Part shown: in pieces, positions 34,984-44,720 of the stretch
Position numbering within the stretch: the stretch's first letter is position 1
Layout: each line of letters opens with the position of its first letter
Translations under genes and position numbers: made by a program
DNA from: Mesorhizobium sp. L-8-3
GTDB lineage: Bacteria > Pseudomonadota > Alphaproteobacteria > Rhizobiales > Rhizobiaceae
Reading direction: 5' to 3'
Assembly: GCF_016756615.1 (NCBI RefSeq)
Contig: NZ_AP023262.1
Span: 6,945,501-7,009,500 of the forward strand
DNA: 64,000 nucleotides
Notes under the pieces: model-generated
What the model was told of the DNA's origin: nothing
Seen by the model: the letters and a program-made list of their open reading frames with translations, nothing else
Database searches by the model: none

Positions 34984-36306
34984 TTAGTCGTCCTTGTCGT
35001 TGAGAGAGGGATTGGCGCTGCCTCCCGGCCTGTCGCCTTCACGGACGGCCTGCATGGCGGTGTGACGGTGGGCACGGGCTGTCTGTTCGGAACGCAGGCG
35101 CCTGGCCCAGCCGGGCGCGGCATCAGCGACCGGACCAGTAGGGCTTCCGGTTATGGATGCGGTCGGCGCACCACCGGTCGCGGTCCAGGCAGCTTCGCGC
35201 CCGGCATCAACGCTGCGCCCGAAGCCTCCTGCGGCAGATCGTGCCGCCCGCATTGCGGCGCCGCCGGCGGCGCTGGTCACACCATGCATTCCAGCAGCTA
35301 CACCGGACAGGCCGGACTCGGGCGATGTTGCGCGCCCGATCTGCCAGGCCGTAGAAGCCGCTGACCCCATGGTCGTGCCGGCACGGAGTGCGGTGAGACC
35401 GCTGCCGGTTGCCGTGCGCGCGCCGGCAAATGCTGCGCCTGCGGCAACGAGCGATGCACCGGCTGCGGCTGCCGTGGTTCCAAGTGCGGCGCCCGCGCCA
35501 AGCTGCGGCGCGCCCGAGACAAGACCGGAGGCTATCCCAGGTCCGAAAATGCCGAGACCAAGGAGCGCCAAGGCGCCCAGGACCTGTGACATGGCGGCGG
35601 CCAGATCCGGCTCCTTGCCTTGCAGCGCGGAAGCGAACTCGCCAAAGAGCGTGGAGCCGATGCCGATGATGACGGCCAACACCATCACCTTGATGCCCGA
35701 CGAGATGACATTGCCGAGCACGCGCTCGGCGAGAAACGCTGACCGGTTCCAAAGCGCGAAGGGCACAAGAATGAATCCGGCCAGAGTGGTGAGTTTGAAT
35801 TCGAGGATGGTGATGAAGAGTTGGATGGAGAGGATGAAGAAGGCGATGATGACCAGGAACCAGGCCACGAGCAGCACGAAGATGGTGAGCGCGTTGCCGA
35901 AGATTTCTGGGAAGCCGAGAAGCTGGCTTGCCTGATCGAGAAGCGGCCAGGCGCCCTCGAAACCGGTTGCGGCAATGCGGCCCGGATGCAGGAGATTGTC
36001 GGCGGAGAGATTGCCTGAGGACGCATTGATGCCGAGGCCAGCGAAGGACCGATAGATGATGTCGGCGAGGTTCTTGAAGTTATTCAAGATGAAGGCAAAG
36101 ACGCCGACATAGAGCACTTTGCGGATGAGCCGGCCGAATATGTTGGGTTCGCCGCCGAATGCCCAGGCGAGGCCGGCAAGTGTGACGTCGATGCCGATCA
36201 GGGTCGTGGTAAGGAAGGCGACATCGCCCGAGAGCAGACCGAACCCGCTATCGATGTAGCGGATGAAGGTCTCCATGAAGCGATCAATGACCCCAAGGTC
36301 GTTCAT
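34984..36306 (-). CDS. trbL: Conjugal transfer protein TrbL (VirB6-like, polytopic)
   Basis: This 440-residue inner-membrane channel protein has several strongly hydrophobic helices over about residues 15-270 (including TIFVLLVAWFLVIIAFFILS) and an alanine/glycine-rich, basic C-terminal tail. The start at 36306 (MNDLGVIDRFMETF) is the family start; the frame is open much further upstream in trbJ. Between trbJ and trbL there is no trbK gene, only a 31 bp gap. Confidence 0.94.
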   Translation of the reverse strand: MNDLGVIDRFMETFIRYIDSGFGLLSGDVAFLTTTLIGIDVTLAGLAWAFGGEPNIFGRLIRKVLYVGVFAFILNNFKNLADIIYRSFAGLGINASSGNLSADNLLHPGRIAATGFEGAWPLLDQASQLLGFPEIFGNALTIFVLLVAWFLVIIAFFILSIQLFITILEFKLTTLAGFILVPFALWNRSAFLAERVLGNVISSGIKVMVLAVIIGIGSTLFGEFASALQGKEPDLAAAMSQVLGALALLGLGIFGPGIASGLVSGAPQLGAGAALGTTAAAAGASLVAAGAAFAGARTATGSGLTALRAGTTMGSAASTAWQIGRATSPESGLSGVAAGMHGVTSAAGGAAMRAARSAAGGFGRSVDAGREAAWTATGGAPTASITGSPTGPVADAAPGWARRLRSEQTARAHRHTAMQAVREGDRPGGSANPSLNDKDD

Positions 36307-36337
36307 GCCGCCTTCCTCGTCGTCAAGAGATTGGTGA

Positions 36338-37063
36338 TCAGTTGCCGGGATAGGCCGTGCCTGTGCCGAGGAAGCGCTTTGTCGTCTCGCGCGCGGCCTC
36401 CTCGGACTGCGCCTTGCGCGCCGCATCCTCGGCCTCAGCGCGGAACTGCGTTGCGAGCAGCGTCTGGATCTGCATCTGCTGCTTGGTCGAAAGCGCAAGG
36501 AGCTGGTTAGTGGCCTGACTTGCCTGAAGCGCACCGGCCGCGCCTTGGCTGCGGTTGACGAGATCGGCAAGCAGGTCGCCATCACCGCGAACATTCTCGA
36601 CGATCTGCGACTGAACACCCATGGTCTGACGGAATGCCTGCATTGCGCTTTGCCAGCGGTCACGTGCGGCGCTCGCTACATCGCTGACCTTGATCGTGGC
36701 GTCGTAGCTTTCCGGATATTGATTACGCCACTGGTCCTGAAGCTTGTTGAGATCAAAGCTCAGGCCACTTGCCTGGTCCATCAGACCGTCGATCCGTTGG
36801 AGCGAGCCGGTAAGCTGACCCACGGAAGAAAAATCCAGACTCTGAAGATTGCGTGCCATGTTCTGCAGCACGGTCGCCTGGTTCTGGAGCGACTGGATCT
36901 GGTTGTTGATCTGCTCCAGCGAGCGCGCCGCCGTGAGCACGTTCTGAGCGTAGTTCGACGGATCGAACACGATGAGCGCGTAGGCCGGCTGCACGTAGTC
37001 GGCCATCGGCTTGGCGATCAACGAAAGGGTGATCAGGCCCGAGAGAAAGCGGCGCCGCATCAT
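36338..37063 (-). CDS. trbJ: Conjugal transfer protein TrbJ (VirB5-like)
   Basis: This 241-residue secreted protein has a signal sequence (RRRFLSGLITLSLIAKPMADYVQPAYA) followed by VFDPSNYAQNVLTAARSLEQI, diagnostic of TrbJ. The body is a coiled-coil helical protein, as for VirB5 pilus-tip components. Its ATG overlaps the trbE stop (ATGA), which fixes the start at 37063 inside a longer open frame. Confidence 0.94.
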   Translation of the reverse strand: MMRRRFLSGLITLSLIAKPMADYVQPAYALIVFDPSNYAQNVLTAARSLEQINNQIQSLQNQATVLQNMARNLQSLDFSSVGQLTGSLQRIDGLMDQASGLSFDLNKLQDQWRNQYPESYDATIKVSDVASAARDRWQSAMQAFRQTMGVQSQIVENVRGDGDLLADLVNRSQGAAGALQASQATNQLLALSTKQQMQIQTLLATQFRAEAEDAARKAQSEEAARETTKRFLGTGTAYPGN

Positions 37064-39510
37064 GACGATTGCTCCTTGGTTGGTTGAGGGAATTGCTGGA
37101 GAAGCTCGGCCGCCCAATCGAGGCCGCGGGCGCCGAGGAAGCGAAAGACAAAGCTGTCCTGCCCGTGCTCGGACAGGACCCTGTCGATCAGGCTTTGCGC
37201 GGCTGGACCCGAGGCGCCGCAAAGTGCAAGCGCGATGGGGCCGAGCCCGAGCTCGAAGAGACGGTTGCCGCAGCGCGACTGCAAATAGTAGTGCCGCTTC
37301 GGCGTGGCCCGGGCGATCAGTTCGATCTGCCGGTTGTTGAGACCGAAGCGCTCATAGGCAGTCCGTGCCTGCGGTTCCACGGCACGATCATTGGGGAGAA
37401 AAATGCGCTGTGGGCAGCTCTCGATGATCGCCGGCGCTATTGCAGAGCCGGCGATGTCGGCAAGCGACTGCGTGGCGAAGATCACCGATACGTTCTTCTT
37501 TCGCAGCACCTTCAGCCATTCGCGGATGCGGGCAGCAAAAAGCGGATTGTCGAGATAGACCCAGGCCTCATCGAGCATGAGCAGCGTCGGTCGCCCGTCG
37601 AACCGCTCCTCAAGGCGATGGAAGAGATAGGTGAGCACAGGCAGCACAGCGCTTTGGCTATGCATCAGCTCCTCGGTCTCGAAGCACTGCACATCCGACA
37701 AGGCCAGCCGATCGTCATCGGCATCGAGCAATCGGCCGAAGGGACCGTCGAGCGTGTAGGGCATTAAGGCGGACTTCAGTGCATTGGACTGAAGCAGGAC
37801 CGACAGACCGGTCAGCGTGCGCTCCTGCGCCGGCGCGGTGGCGAGGCTGTTGAGCGCCGACCAGATCGCCTCCTTCACCTCCGGCGTGAGGGTGACGTTC
37901 TCATGGGCAATCAGGCCGGCGATCCATTCAGCTGCCCAGCTGCGCCTACCCTGATCACCGATATTGCGCAGTGGCTGGAAGGCAAGCGCACCGTCCGAAC
38001 CCAAGACATGATGCTCTCCACCCATGGCGAGCGTTGCCGCGCGCGCCGAATTGCCTTTGTCGAAGACATAGACCTGCGCGCCGGCATAGCGACGAAACTG
38101 CAGGGCGATCAGGGCAAGCAGCACCGATTTTCCGGCGCCGGTCGGTCCAACGATCAGCATGTGGCCGACATCTTCGACATGGGAAGAAAGCCGGAACGGA
38201 GTCGACCCGCTGGTTTCGGCGATGAGGAGCGGCGGGGCCTCTCGTCCAGTGACTTCAGCCAGATGCTCGTTCGCCGCAGGACCGGCCCACACCGAGGAAA
38301 GCGGCATGAGATGGGCAAGGTTCAGCGTGTGAACGAGCGGCTGACGAACGTTGGCATAGACATGACCCGGCAGCGAGCCGAGCCAGGCTTCGACCGCATT
38401 GACGCTTTCGCGGATGGTGGTGAACCCGAGCCCATTGATGATGCGCTCGACCGCGCGAAGTTTCTCAGCGGCGGCTTGGCGATCCTCGTCCCATACCGTC
38501 ACCGTTGCAGTGAGATACCCGAAGCCGACATGATCGCCGCCCAACGCCTGAAGTGCTTCATCGGCGTCGAGCGCCTTATTGTCGGCGTCGCTGTCGACGA
38601 GCGGAACGGGTTCGTTGCTTACAACCTCGCGCAGGATTGCGACGATCGATTTGCGCTTGGCAAACCACTGCCGGCGCAAGCGGGTCAGCGTCTTGGTGGC
38701 CTCGGTCTTGTCGAGCGGAATGAAGCGCGTCATCCAGCGATAGGCGAAATCCTGATGATTGAGGGCATCGAGGATTCCGGGCCGGGTGAGGTTCGGAAAG
38801 CCGAGGATGGTAAGTGTGCGAAGATGTTGCTCACCCAGCATCGGCTCCAAGCCGCCGGTAAGCGGCACATCGACCAGGATGCCGTCCAGATACATTGGCA
38901 TTTCCGGCACGGCGACCGGATGGCGGCGGGTCGAGATCGTGTCGTGCAGGTATGTCAGCGTCTCGGCGTCATCGAGCGGACGCACTTCGGGCATGAAGCC
39001 CGACAGAAGATCCAGCACACGGTCGGTCTCGTCACGGAACCGCGCCATCTCCTGGCGCCAGTCTCTTTCGCCTTCTGAATGATGCGAGTCGACGAGCGCG
39101 CTTTCCGCCCGCGCCTGGGCGTCCGGTGGCGGCATGGACAGCAAGGTCAGGTGATAGCGGCTCTCGAAATGCGCGACCTTGCCTTCGAAGGCAGCACGCC
39201 GTTCTTCATCAACCAGCCATGACGCCGCGTCCGGGAAACGCGAGGACGGATAGCCCAGCGCTTCGATGCGCTCGGCCTCGAAAAACAATGTCCAGCCGGA
39301 GCCAAAGCGTCTAAGCGCATTGTTGGCCCGGGCGCAGATGCCGATGAGTTCGGCTTCGGTCGAGCTTTCCAGATCGGGCCCGCGAAACCGAAGAGTCCGC
39401 TGAACGCTGCCGTCCTTGTTGAGCACGATGCCGGGCGCCACCAGTGCTGCCCAGGGCAGATGGTCGGCAAGCCGGTCGGCCTTGCCGCGATATTCCGAAA
39501 GGTTCAGCAT
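37060..39510 (-). CDS. trbE: Conjugal transfer ATPase TrbE (VirB4-like)
   Basis: TrbE powers pilus assembly and DNA transfer. The 816-residue protein has the Walker A GPTGAGKSVLLAL, the Walker B LLMLDEAWVYLDN and the arginine-finger region ATQSLADIAGS. The start at 39510 (MLNLSEYRGKADRLADHLPW) is the family start; another ATG three codons upstream also exists. It overlaps the end of trbD. Confidence 0.96.
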   Translation of the reverse strand: MLNLSEYRGKADRLADHLPWAALVAPGIVLNKDGSVQRTLRFRGPDLESSTEAELIGICARANNALRRFGSGWTLFFEAERIEALGYPSSRFPDAASWLVDEERRAAFEGKVAHFESRYHLTLLSMPPPDAQARAESALVDSHHSEGERDWRQEMARFRDETDRVLDLLSGFMPEVRPLDDAETLTYLHDTISTRRHPVAVPEMPMYLDGILVDVPLTGGLEPMLGEQHLRTLTILGFPNLTRPGILDALNHQDFAYRWMTRFIPLDKTEATKTLTRLRRQWFAKRKSIVAILREVVSNEPVPLVDSDADNKALDADEALQALGGDHVGFGYLTATVTVWDEDRQAAAEKLRAVERIINGLGFTTIRESVNAVEAWLGSLPGHVYANVRQPLVHTLNLAHLMPLSSVWAGPAANEHLAEVTGREAPPLLIAETSGSTPFRLSSHVEDVGHMLIVGPTGAGKSVLLALIALQFRRYAGAQVYVFDKGNSARAATLAMGGEHHVLGSDGALAFQPLRNIGDQGRRSWAAEWIAGLIAHENVTLTPEVKEAIWSALNSLATAPAQERTLTGLSVLLQSNALKSALMPYTLDGPFGRLLDADDDRLALSDVQCFETEELMHSQSAVLPVLTYLFHRLEERFDGRPTLLMLDEAWVYLDNPLFAARIREWLKVLRKKNVSVIFATQSLADIAGSAIAPAIIESCPQRIFLPNDRAVEPQARTAYERFGLNNRQIELIARATPKRHYYLQSRCGNRLFELGLGPIALALCGASGPAAQSLIDRVLSEHGQDSFVFRFLGARGLDWAAELLQQFPQPTKEQSS

Positions 39511-39776
39511 GCGAGCCATCCCCTCAGGCGAAGGTGACGGACAAGCACGCTGGCAAAGTCGGGATCGCGCCTTGCGGCAAAGACCGCGAGCGTGTGGCCG
39601 CCAAGCCAGAGCACTAGCCCGGCAATCCATTGCTGCAAGCCTAGTCCGATGGCCGCAGCCACCGTGCCGTTGAGGATCGCCACCGCCCGCGGCGCGCCGC
39701 CCAGCAGGATCGGTTCAGTCAAGGCCCGGTGAACGGGAACCTCGAAGCCCTCGATATGTTGCACTCCGGCGGCCAT
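39504..39776 (-). CDS. trbD: Conjugal transfer protein TrbD (VirB3-like)
   Basis: A 90-residue inner-membrane protein with an N-terminal FEVPVHRALTEPILLGGAPR segment typical of TrbD/VirB3, followed by two helices (AVAILNGTVAAAIGLG and GLVLWLGGHTLAVFAAR) and a basic end. It overlaps trbC by the ATGA at 39776 and trbE by 7 bp. Confidence 0.92.
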   Translation of the reverse strand: MAAGVQHIEGFEVPVHRALTEPILLGGAPRAVAILNGTVAAAIGLGLQQWIAGLVLWLGGHTLAVFAARRDPDFASVLVRHLRLRGWLAC

Positions 39777-40084
39777 CAGACGAGCGCCCCGCCGCCGAAG
39801 GAGAAGAACGAGAGGAAGAAGCTCGATGCGGCGAAGGCGATCGACAGGCCGAAGACGATCTGAATCAGCCGGCGGAAACCGCCTGCAGTATCGCCGAAGG
39901 CAAGGGTCAAGCCGGTGGTGATGATGATGATCACCGCGACGATTTTGGCGACCGGTCCCTGCACCGATTCCAGGATCTGCTGCAGCGGCTGTTCCCAAGG
40001 CATGCCGGAGCCGGCAGCGTGCGCCGGAACTGTGAGAAGAAACGCGAGCGCGGCAAACGAAAGAAAGCGGAGCTTCTTGCGCAT
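39776..40084 (-). CDS. trbC: Conjugal transfer pilin TrbC (VirB2-like)
   Basis: A 102-residue pilin precursor: a signal peptide (MRKKLRFLSFAALAFLLTVP) with AHA cleavage motif, then two hydrophobic helices (VAKIVAVIIIITTGLTLAF and LIQIVFGLSIAFAASSFFL). Processed TrbC subunits form the conjugative pilus. The start at 40084 is set by the signal peptide. It lies 10 bp after trbB. Confidence 0.92.
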   Translation of the reverse strand: MRKKLRFLSFAALAFLLTVPAHAAGSGMPWEQPLQQILESVQGPVAKIVAVIIIITTGLTLAFGDTAGGFRRLIQIVFGLSIAFAASSFFLSFFSFGGGALV

Positions 40085-40094
40085 AAGGGGCCTT

Positions 40095-41063
40095 TCAGAG
40101 TTGCTGGAGTTGCGGAGGCGTGAGTGGGGTGAGGGCGTAGTCGCCGCTGCCGTCGAGACCTGTGACCTCAGCGATTGCATCGATGCGGCGCGACGAGCCG
40201 CGCCCCGCGATGAAGACGATGAGATCGATGGCATTGGCGATGAGGCGGCGCGGCACGGTGACGACAGCTTCCTGTGCAAGCTGCTCGATGCGATAGAGGG
40301 CAGAGCGCGCCGAATTGGCATGAACCGTGGCGATGCCGCCGGGGTGCCCGGTGTTCCATGCCTTGAGCATGTCCAGCGCTTCCGCGCCCCTGACTTCACC
40401 GACGATGATGCGGTCGGGGCGGAGCCGGAGCGTCGAGCGCACGAGATCGGCGAGTGTGACCGAGCCCCGCCTGGTTCTCAGGGCAACGCAGTCCTTTGCT
40501 GCGCATTGCAGTTCGCGGGTGTCCTCGATGAGGATCACTCGCTCGTCGCATTCGGCGACTTCGGCCAGCAGCGCATTGGCAAGCGTCGTCTTACCCGACG
40601 ACGTGCCTCCGGCGACAAGGATGTTGCGCCGTTCTCGGACTGCATTTATCAACGCATCGGCCTGCAGCGGCAACATGATGCGATCCGCAACATAGTTGGC
40701 CAGCGTGTAGAGCTTTGCGGCTGGTTTGCGGATGGCAAAGCAAGGCGCCAGCACGACAGGCGGCAGCAGTCCCTCGAAGCGTTCGCCCGATGGCAATTCG
40801 GCGCTGACAATCGGATTGTCCGCATGCGCCTCGGCACGCACGTGGGAAGCGACCAGGCGGATGATGCGTTCCGCCTCGGAAGGATGCATATGCACGGCCG
40901 TATCGATTCGGCCTTCTCCCAGCCGGTCGAGCCGCAGCGCACCATCGGGATTGACCATCACCTCGATGACCAATGGATCGGCCAGCGCCTCAGTGATCGT
41001 CGGACCCATGGCGGTGCGCAGCATGGCGCGGCGTCGGTGGTCGGCCTCTGGATGAGCGCTCAT
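40095..41063 (-). CDS. trbB: Conjugal transfer ATPase TrbB (VirB11-like)
   Basis: TrbB is a hexameric traffic ATPase. The 322-residue protein shows Walker A AGGTSSGKTTLANALL, the Asp box ILIEDTRELQC, Walker B-like RPDRIIVGEVRG and the His box TGHPGGIATVHANSA. It begins the trb cluster proper and overlaps the copG-like gene by 4 bp. Confidence 0.97.
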   Translation of the reverse strand: MSAHPEADHRRRAMLRTAMGPTITEALADPLVIEVMVNPDGALRLDRLGEGRIDTAVHMHPSEAERIIRLVASHVRAEAHADNPIVSAELPSGERFEGLLPPVVLAPCFAIRKPAAKLYTLANYVADRIMLPLQADALINAVRERRNILVAGGTSSGKTTLANALLAEVAECDERVILIEDTRELQCAAKDCVALRTRRGSVTLADLVRSTLRLRPDRIIVGEVRGAEALDMLKAWNTGHPGGIATVHANSARSALYRIEQLAQEAVVTVPRRLIANAIDLIVFIAGRGSSRRIDAIAEVTGLDGSGDYALTPLTPPQLQQL

Positions 41064-41473
41064 CCTTCCCCTCCTCCGCCATTGTCTTTGCCAAACGAGC
41101 GTTTCCCCGATGCGATCTGGCGACCGACCTGCTCGACGAATTTGTCGAAACGCTCCTGAGCAATCGCCTGCGTCGCCTTGTCCGGAACAGGCGTGTGGGC
41201 ATGAAGCGTGATCGAAAAGCGGATGAAGAGCGCCAAGCTTTCCAATGTCATGTCGACATCGCGCCTGACGTGACTGAGGTCGCGGGAAAGACGGTCCAGC
41301 CTCATGCCATAGCGCCGATCGAGTTCATTCTCGCCACGCCGCTCGATGAAAGCTTCTACGGCCTTCGCGACGACCGCGGATTTTGTGGTCGAGGGATCGC
41401 GGCTGAGGTTGTCCAGCTTCTCGCTCAATTCCGGTTCGAGCAGAAACTGGTGACGAATGCGGTGGGGCTTCAT
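41060..41473 (-). CDS. CopG-family (ribbon-helix-helix) regulator before trbB
   Basis: This 137-residue protein starts with a ribbon-helix-helix-like domain (RHQFLLEPELSEKLDNLSRDPSTTKSAVVAKAVEAF, about 6-43) and a helical C-terminal part. CopG-like genes commonly sit between traG and trbB in Mesorhizobium islands. It overlaps trbB by 4 bp and is likely an autoregulator of the transfer operon. Confidence 0.82.
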   Translation of the reverse strand: MKPHRIRHQFLLEPELSEKLDNLSRDPSTTKSAVVAKAVEAFIERRGENELDRRYGMRLDRLSRDLSHVRRDVDMTLESLALFIRFSITLHAHTPVPDKATQAIAQERFDKFVEQVGRQIASGKRSFGKDNGGGGEG

Positions 41474-41591
41474 GCGCTTGTTCCAACTGGCCGGCGCTGG
41501 CGGGCCGGCGGCGGAACAAGCATTATCGAGATGCCCAAAATTGCTTACGGCCGTTATCTACGCTGAGATACGCCCGAGCTGCGGAAAGCGT

Positions 41592-43622
41592 TCAGAAGCC
41601 GGGGACGATATCCTTATCATCGTCCCTTCCCTCGTTGATGCCATAGGCACCTGCGACGGTGGAGATCCGGTCCATGACGCGCTTGTCCGCCATCGCCTCG
41701 CTATCATCGTCTGCGGGTCTGGACAGATCGTCCTGGTCCGGTTCCTGGGTGACGGCGGTATGTTCTTCGGGTAGGCCAGGATGGCGCTGCTGCTGAATCC
41801 CTCCCTCGTCCGCAAGCGCGGCGCCAGCGCTTTCATCGTCGGACGCAAGACGACGGTCGACGCCGCGTACTTGCCCAGTCCAATCGTCCGGCCGCGACAT
41901 CGGGCAGTCCGCGTAGGGTCCGTCGCGCAACACCGGCGAAGGCAGCACCCGCTCGGTGAAATTGTGATCCTCATAGTATCGCAGCTTTTTGGCCCGGATG
42001 GGGGGCAGTCCCGAAACCAGCACCAGTTCGTCCGCGGGCGGCAATTGCATCACCTCGCCCGGTGTCAGCAGCGGGCGGGCGGTTTCCTGGCGGCTCACCA
42101 TGACATGCGAGAGCCAAGGTGCCAGCCGGTGGCCCGCATAGTTGCGCATGGATCTGAGTTCCGTGGCCGTGCCAAGCGCGTCCGAGATTCGCTTGGCCGT
42201 GCGCTCATCATTGGAGGAAAAGGCAATTCGCAAATGGCAGTTGTCCAGAATGGCGTTGTTGTCGCCATACGCTTTGGAGATTTGGTTCAACGATTGCGCG
42301 ATCAAGTAGGCACGAATTCCGTAACCGGCCATAAACGCGAGCGCGGTCTCAAAGAAGTCGAGGCGACCGAGCGCCGGAAACTCATCCAGCATCATGAGCA
42401 GTTGATGCTTGCGGCTCTTCTTTGGGTCACCCTCGAGGCGCTCCGTCAGCCGCCTGCCGATCTGGTTCAGGATCAGTCGCACCAAGGGCTTGGTGCGCGA
42501 GATGTCCGATGGCGGCACGACCAGATAGAGCGACATCGGCCACTCCGCATCCATCAGATCGGCAATGCGCCAGTCGCAGTCCGATGTTACCGCCGCCACG
42601 GTCGGATCACGGTAGAGGCCGAGAAAAGACATGGCGGTCGAGAGGACGCCTGAACGTTCGTTCTCCGATTTGTTCAACACCTCTCGTGCCGCCGAGGCCA
42701 CGACGGGATGGACCTCAGGCTTATTGACCGAGCCGAGATGGTTGGTCGTCATCATTCGCCGCAAAGTCGCGGCAAACGAGCGTTGCGGGTCCGACAGAAA
42801 GGTGGCGACGCGGGCAAGAGTCTTTTCCTCTTCGGCGTAGAGCACGTGCAAGATAGCGCCGACGAGGAGTGAATGACTGGTCTTCTCCCAATGATTCCGC
42901 CGCTCCAGCGCGCCTTCCGGATCGACTAGAATGTCGGCGATGTTTTGGACATCGCGAATCTCGTCCGAACCTTTGCGTACCTCCAGCAGCGGGTTGTAGC
43001 GGGCCGATCGCGGATCAGTCGGATTGAACAAAAGGCAATGCGAGAACCTCGACCGCCAGCCGGAGCTCAGCTGCCAGTTCTCGCCTTTGATGTCGTGAAT
43101 GACGGCCGAGCCGGACCAGGAGAGAAGGGTTGGGACAACCAGTCCGACGCCCTTGCCGGAACGTGTCGGCGCAAAGGCCATGACGTGCTCAGGCCCGTCA
43201 TGACGCAGATACCGGTCCTTCAGTTTGCCGAGGAAGACGCCGGCCGGCTGAAACAGCCCTGCTTTCTCGATCTCCCGCGTCGCCGCCCATCGAGAGGAGC
43301 CATAGGTGGTGACCAAGCCGCGCTGGCGCGCGCGCCAGAGGGAACCAGCGATCGCAGCGGCACAGCCCATGAATCCACTGGTGCCCGCAAGCATGCCCGC
43401 CTTGTCGAATACCTCGGGCGCATAGGCATCGAATTGGAACCACCATTCCAACAGTTTCCACGGCTCGTAGATCGGCCAGCCAGCCGCGACAAACCATGGC
43501 GCGCCGAGTTGTTCCTGAAAGGCTAGCATATGAGCGCACCATTGCGTGGCAGCCCACACGCCGAGGAGAACGATGGCGAACACAATGGCGATCTGCCCAA
43601 TCAGAAGCTTCGTGGGCGTCAC
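41592..43622 (-). CDS. traG: Type IV coupling protein TraG (VirD4-like)
   Basis: TraG brings the relaxase-bound DNA strand to the secretion channel. The 676-residue protein has two N-terminal helices (LLIGQIAIVFAIVLLGVWAA; FMGCAAAIAGSLW), Walker A FAPTRSGKGVGLVVPTLL and Walker B QLLMMLDEFPALG. A GTG at 43622 (reading VTPTKLLIGQ) is the likely start; the frame is open to 43757. The acidic C-terminal tail is variable in this family. Confidence 0.94.
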   Translation of the reverse strand: MTPTKLLIGQIAIVFAIVLLGVWAATQWCAHMLAFQEQLGAPWFVAAGWPIYEPWKLLEWWFQFDAYAPEVFDKAGMLAGTSGFMGCAAAIAGSLWRARQRGLVTTYGSSRWAATREIEKAGLFQPAGVFLGKLKDRYLRHDGPEHVMAFAPTRSGKGVGLVVPTLLSWSGSAVIHDIKGENWQLSSGWRSRFSHCLLFNPTDPRSARYNPLLEVRKGSDEIRDVQNIADILVDPEGALERRNHWEKTSHSLLVGAILHVLYAEEEKTLARVATFLSDPQRSFAATLRRMMTTNHLGSVNKPEVHPVVASAAREVLNKSENERSGVLSTAMSFLGLYRDPTVAAVTSDCDWRIADLMDAEWPMSLYLVVPPSDISRTKPLVRLILNQIGRRLTERLEGDPKKSRKHQLLMMLDEFPALGRLDFFETALAFMAGYGIRAYLIAQSLNQISKAYGDNNAILDNCHLRIAFSSNDERTAKRISDALGTATELRSMRNYAGHRLAPWLSHVMVSRQETARPLLTPGEVMQLPPADELVLVSGLPPIRAKKLRYYEDHNFTERVLPSPVLRDGPYADCPMSRPDDWTGQVRGVDRRLASDDESAGAALADEGGIQQQRHPGLPEEHTAVTQEPDQDDLSRPADDDSEAMADKRVMDRISTVAGAYGINEGRDDDKDIVPGF

Positions 43623-44288
43623 TGGCTTGCTCCGCTGTTCTGGAGAGATGGATCGAGCATCGCCCGGGACGGCCGGAACAGGAATGCGCCCTATGTACGA
43701 CTTGGTGCGATGAGAGGCTGTTTGGCGCGCCGTTTGCTCTCCTTCGAGGTGTATCAATATTCGCGCATTCCCGAGGACTGCTACGTCGGAGGGGACTCAT
43801 ATCGGTCGTGCCTATCGTGAGCACGTGGTCGGCGAGCTGGCGGTGGCGTGCGGGCAAGCCGCTGAGGAAATTCTGAAAATCGAGTCCGGTCTGAGGTACA
43901 ACAAGCCTATCGAGATCGGATCGCGAGGTAGCCCTGCCCGCCATGGGAATTCCTCAGGCGAGTACCGACTTATTGGGCGCTGCCTTATAAGTGGAAGGCG
44001 CCTTCCCGTTGCCTCTATCGCAGATAAGTTACCTTCCGGCCTTCGCGCTGGGTTTCCCACCTGGACTGCGTTTCAGTCTCAATTCGCTGTGCTTCTTGTG
44101 AGCCAGACACCATTTCTCGGACGGTGGATTGACGACATTCATTGTCCGACAAGCCCTCGCCGGCGATCTGTTGGGCAGAGGCGGCTATCACCCCGGCCGT
44201 GGCACATCCGCGCGCTGCAGAACCTCGATGAGCCGCCGGCTCAAACGCCCAGGCGGATGCAAAGATCCACAGATGCGTTCCGCCAGCC
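43623..44288. other. Stretch between traG and a small gene, no clear gene
   Basis: Only low-quality frames occur here. A minus frame near 44015-44200 ends in a protein-like, charged segment (EGLSDNECRQSTVREMVSGS), which may be the end of a decayed gene. No relaxase or traC/traD gene is recognisable. Confidence 0.4.
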
Positions 44289-44678
44289 CTAGTTGCCAAG
44301 CATATGACCGGCATTTCGCAACGCGTCTAGGAAGAGGCCGGCATGGTGAGTGACATCGAATTTGGCCTGCATTGACACCGGCATGCTGGTCCAATTCTCC
44401 AACGGTGCAATGAAGCGGGAGAAGGTATCGTCGATGACGCAGTAGCGGCTAATAAGGCCTTGTCTGTCCAACGCCAGCACACCAATCTGCCCGCCTCGAT
44501 ATCGGATGGCTGCGAGCCGTTGGACCTCGGCGTCATCATCGATCCGCACATCGAAAAGCAGGTTTCCGCGGCTCCTCGCGGCTATCTCCGCCGCTTTGTC
44601 ATTGAAGCTCAAGCAGAGTGAGCGGACGCTTTCCACTGCCATCTGGAAAACCAACAAATCCAGTTCATTCACGGCCAT
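44289..44678 (-). CDS. Conserved-looking hypothetical protein
   Basis: The 129-residue product (start MAVNELDLLVFQMAVESVRS at 44678; the frame is open to 44720) has an alternating helical beginning, a beta-like centre (NLLFDVRIDDDAEVQRLAAIRY) and a helical end. No signal peptide, membrane helix or catalytic motif is seen. Codon use looks coding. Function unknown. Confidence 0.5.
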   Translation of the reverse strand: MAVNELDLLVFQMAVESVRSLCLSFNDKAAEIAARSRGNLLFDVRIDDDAEVQRLAAIRYRGGQIGVLALDRQGLISRYCVIDDTFSRFIAPLENWTSMPVSMQAKFDVTHHAGLFLDALRNAGHMLGN

Positions 44679-44720
44679 GTGGGCAGTTGAGCCAATAAAT
44701 GGATGATTGCAATGTCGCAC

